Source: Amycolatopsis taiwanensis DSM 45107 (lineage in GTDB: Bacteria; Actinomycetota; Actinomycetes; Mycobacteriales; Pseudonocardiaceae). Taken from it: a stretch of DNA of 64,000 nt. The notes under the pieces are model-generated. The model worked only from the letters and a program-made list of their open reading frames with translations, was not told where the DNA came from and ran no database searches. The stretch's first letter is position 1. Each line of letters begins with the position of its first letter. The DNA lies in NCBI RefSeq assembly GCF_000519205.1, contig NZ_JAFB01000005.1, forward strand, positions 287,724-351,723. Reading direction: 5' to 3'. Below are positions 61,670-64,000 of the stretch, piece by piece. The position numbers and the translations under genes are program-made.

Positions 61670-63139
61670 TCACCGGTCCGGTGGCTGGATCCCGTTCTCC
61701 TGCGCCCACCGCTCGAGTTCCGCGATGGCCTCCTCGTGGGTGAGCGGACCACGGTCCAGCCGCAGCTCCTTGAGGTGCCGCCACGCCTTGCCGACCAGCG
61801 GTCCCGGCGGTAATCCGAGCAGCTTCATGATCTCGTTGCCGTCGAGGTCGGGGCGGACCCGCGCGAGGTCCTCCTCGGCCGCGATCCGCGCGATCCGCTC
61901 TTCCAGGTCGTCGTAGGTACGTTGCAGCGCGGCGGCCTTGCGCTTGTTACGCGTCGTACAGTCGGCGCGGACCAGCTTGTGCAGGCGCGGCAGCAGGTCC
62001 GCGGCGTCGGTGACGTAGCGCCGGACGGCGGAATCCGTCCACTCGCCCCGCCCATAGCCGTGGAAGCGCAGGTGCAGGAACACCAGCTGGCCCACGTCCT
62101 CTACGACCTGCTTCGGGTACTTCAGGGCTCGCAAACGCTTGCGGGCCATTTTCGCGCCGACCACCTCGTGGTGGTGGAAGCTCACCCCGCCGCCGGATTC
62201 GAACCGGCGCGTGTCCGGTTTGCCGATGTCGTGCAGCAGCGCGGCCAGGCGCAGCACGAGATCGGGCTCCCAGTTGTCCGCCTTCTCCAGTGCGATCGCC
62301 TGGTCCAGCACGGTGAGCGAGTGCTGGTAGACGTCCTTGTGCTGGTGATGTTCGTCGATCGCCAGCCGCATGCCCGGCACCTCGGGCAGCACCATGTCGG
62401 CGAGCCCGGTGTCCACCATGAGCTCCAGGCCACGGCGGGGACGTGGCGCGAGGATCAGCTTCGACAGCTCGGTCTGCACGCGTTCGGCGGTGATCCGCGC
62501 CAGCTCGCCGGCCATGGCCGTCATCGCCTCGACCACCCGTGGGGCCGGGCTGAAACCGAGCTGCGCCACGAACCGCGTGGCACGCAGCATGCGCAGCGGG
62601 TCGTCTGCGAAGGATTCCTCCGGCGTTGCCGGCGTGTCCAGGATCCGGTCGCGTAGCGCCTTCAGCCCATCGTGTGGATCGATGAACTGCTTCGTCGACA
62701 ATTCGATCGCCATCGCGTTCACGGTGAAGTCCCGGCGCAGCAGGTCACCTTCGATCGTGTCCCCGAAGGTGACCTCGGGGTTGCGGCTCACGCGGTCGTA
62801 GGTGTCCGCGCGGAACGTGGTGATCTCCAGCGTCGAGCCGTGCTTGGTCACCCCGATCGTGCCGAACTCGATCCCGGTCTCCCAGACGGCGTCGGCCCAG
62901 CCGGACACGATCTTGAGAATCTGGTCGGGGCGCGCGTCCGTGGTGAAGTCGAGATCCGCGGACAACCGGCCGAGCAACGCGTCCCGCACGCTGCCGCCCA
63001 CCAGATACAACCGATGGCCGGCTCGCGCGAACAACCCGGCGAGATCATCGGCCAGCGGCGAGATCCGCATCAGCTCGGTCACCGCATTCCGCTTGGCGGC
63101 GAGTTCGTTCACCAGGATCCAACCACCCACACAGTGCAC
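61670..63139 (-). CDS. pcnA: CCA tRNA nucleotidyltransferase with HD domain
   Basis: The 489-residue protein has the nucleotidyltransferase head (YLVGGSVRDALLGRLSADLD, with the DxD metal pair), the RRDFTVNAMA motif, the DDPLRMLRATRFVAQLGF region, and an HD domain (LLHDIGKPDTRR, FHHHEVVGAKMARKRL). It adds or repairs the CCA tail of tRNAs. It matches Rv3907c closely. GTG 63139 is the longest start; a GTG ten codons later (VNELAAKRN) is equally possible. It is divergent from the NUDIX gene. Confidence 0.93.
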   Translation of the reverse strand: MHCVGGWILVNELAAKRNAVTELMRISPLADDLAGLFARAGHRLYLVGGSVRDALLGRLSADLDFTTDARPDQILKIVSGWADAVWETGIEFGTIGVTKHGSTLEITTFRADTYDRVSRNPEVTFGDTIEGDLLRRDFTVNAMAIELSTKQFIDPHDGLKALRDRILDTPATPEESFADDPLRMLRATRFVAQLGFSPAPRVVEAMTAMAGELARITAERVQTELSKLILAPRPRRGLELMVDTGLADMVLPEVPGMRLAIDEHHQHKDVYQHSLTVLDQAIALEKADNWEPDLVLRLAALLHDIGKPDTRRFESGGGVSFHHHEVVGAKMARKRLRALKYPKQVVEDVGQLVFLHLRFHGYGRGEWTDSAVRRYVTDAADLLPRLHKLVRADCTTRNKRKAAALQRTYDDLEERIARIAAEEDLARVRPDLDGNEIMKLLGLPPGPLVGKAWRHLKELRLDRGPLTHEEAIAELERWAQENGIQPPDR

Positions 63140-63243
63140 TTGTCGGATACAGACATGAGAAATCAGCCTACCGATCCACCGAAAGTGAAGGCTCAGCTAC
63201 GCGTTCGTGACCGCAGAGCGCCCGCAACCACTAGCATCACAGC

Positions 63244-63771
63244 ATGTCTGGATCGGCCGGTCGCGCTACTGGGGGAAGGCCGCGACGCCGGTCGCGACGC
63301 CGCCGGGGTAAGCGGATGGCTACGGTCGACGAGACCTCGGCCGGCGGGTTGGTCGTCGATTCCGACCGCCGGCACGCGGTGCTGATCGGGCGGCTGGACC
63401 GGCACGGCAAGCTGCTCTGGTCGCTGCCAAAGGGCCACATCGAAGACGGCGAGACGATCGAGCAGACCGCGATGCGTGAAGTGAAGGAGGAAACCGGGAT
63501 CTCGGCCAGGGTGCTGGAGTCCCTGGGCACCATCGACTACTGGTTCGTGGCCCAACGCCGGCGGGTGCACAAGACCGTGCATCATTTCCTGCTGGAAGCG
63601 GTCGGCGGCGAGCTGTCCGACGATGACATCGAAGTCACCGAAGTGGCCTGGGTGCCGATCGCCGAGTTGGAAGCCAGGCTGGCCTACACCGACGAGCGCG
63701 CGCTGGTCCGCAAGGCCAGGCGGCTGTTCGGCGACGACGACCGGGTGTCTACAGAAAGGGTCGGGGAGTGA
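63244..63771 (+). CDS. NUDIX hydrolase (MutT4-like)
   Basis: The 175-residue protein has a basic N-terminal tail ([15 protein letters not shown]) and the NUDIX box from G64 to I86 ([17 protein letters not shown]). It matches Rv3908 in place and pattern, next to pcnA. NUDIX enzymes hydrolyse nucleoside diphosphate derivatives; the substrate is unproven here. TAGCAT (63232-63237) ends 6 bases before the ATG, indicating a leaderless mRNA. Its stop overlaps the next gene by 4 bases. Confidence 0.92.
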   Translation: MSGSAGRATGGRPRRRSRRRRGKRMATVDETSAGGLVVDSDRRHAVLIGRLDRHGKLLWSLPKGHIEDGETIEQTAMREVKEETGISARVLESLGTIDYWFVAQRRRVHKTVHHFLLEAVGGELSDDDIEVTEVAWVPIAELEARLAYTDERALVRKARRLFGDDDRVSTERVGE

Positions 63772-64000
63772 AGCGGTTCGCCGCTGTGGTGCTGGGGGTG
63801 CTCTTCGCCGTCCTGTCCACCCCACTCGCCATCGCTCAGCCCGGCCCGGACGGCCCGCGGCTGACGTTGGACATAACCGAGCTGACGCCACGCGTCATCA
63901 CCCCGTCCTCGACCACGCTCACCGTCGCCGGGACGGTCACCAACACCGGTGATCGCCGCATCAGCGATCTCCGGGCGCGACTCGAACTGGGGGCGAAACA
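63768..64000 (+). CDS. DUF6049-type secreted protein (partial)
   Basis: Only the first 77 residues are visible. They begin with a signal peptide ([20 protein letters not shown], cleavage near AIA-Q) and an Ig-like strand pattern ([20 protein letters not shown]). The GTG overlaps the NUDIX stop (GTGA). In M. tuberculosis the matching gene, Rv3909, precedes murJ, so the frame probably continues to about 700-800 residues beyond the edge, with murJ next. Confidence 0.8.
   Translation, partial: MKRFAAVVLGVLFAVLSTPLAIAQPGPDGPRLTLDITELTPRVITPSSTTLTVAGTVTNTGDRRISDLRARLELGAK

Overview
The window is high-GC actinobacterial chromosome. Gene order and protein types point to the family Pseudonocardiaceae, most likely Amycolatopsis or a close relative; the genus is an inference from content, not a measurement. 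The clearest anchor is a block that matches the origin-proximal order of Mycobacterium tuberculosis: padR-ino1 (Rv0047c-Rv0046c), DUF5318 (Rv0049), ponA (Rv0050), GT87 (Rv0051), then rpsF-ssb-rpsR-rplI-dnaB (Rv0053-Rv0058). Further right are leuS, yqgE and an MFS gene (Rv0041, Rv0038, Rv0037c), and then pcnA, a NUDIX gene and a DUF6049 gene (Rv3907c-Rv3909). The replication origin therefore probably lies beyond the right edge.

Layout. 1-4.5 kb: monocarboxylate symporter with its DUF3311 partner, an XRE regulator, an F420-type oxidoreductase and PEP carboxykinase. 4.8-9.4 kb: a DUF6802 calcium-loop protein and a tightly overlapping dynamin/GrpE-like/dynamin operon resembling mycobacterial iniA/iniC. 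9.8-23.5 kb: accessory metabolism and transport (two ABC systems, trmB, MarR, a two-component pair, amidohydrolase, SDR, MFS, HAD). 23.6-34.7 kb: conserved core (inositol phosphate synthase, cell-wall synthase PonA, GT87, endonuclease IV, two paralogous secreted proteins, ribosomal/SSB operon). 34.8-38.1 kb: a small type VII secretion-style cassette (helical protein, DUF3558 lipoprotein, PPE-like glycine-rich protein, EspG-like chaperone) inserted between rplI and dnaB. 38.1-40.7 kb: a DnaA-box cluster, dnaB and a deletion scar. 40.8-44.8 kb: a 998-residue secreted protein built from about 14 chaplin-like repeats, plus a second secreted protein. 45-53.3 kb: AI-2E transporter, MacS-type kinase and regulator, DUF1707, a VapBC-type pair, PTS enzyme I under a DasR-type site, ribokinase and TetR. 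53.3-64 kb: leuS, an SdpI-like protein, YqgE, MFS, a YezG/TNT-domain protein, a heptad coiled-coil protein, a parS-like site, pcnA, NUDIX and DUF6049.

Regulation is unusually readable. About twenty genes have a TANNNT -10 box ending 6-7 bases before the start codon, the signature of leaderless mRNAs; the other genes with clear signals have Shine-Dalgarno sequences. Other regulatory candidates are a predicted S6:S18 leader before rpsF, a perfect DasR-type palindrome on the ptsI start, a paired operator before the antitoxin gene, and several strong hairpin terminators. Two families of short intergenic repeats are present. No tRNA, rRNA, CRISPR array, insertion sequence or prophage was seen.
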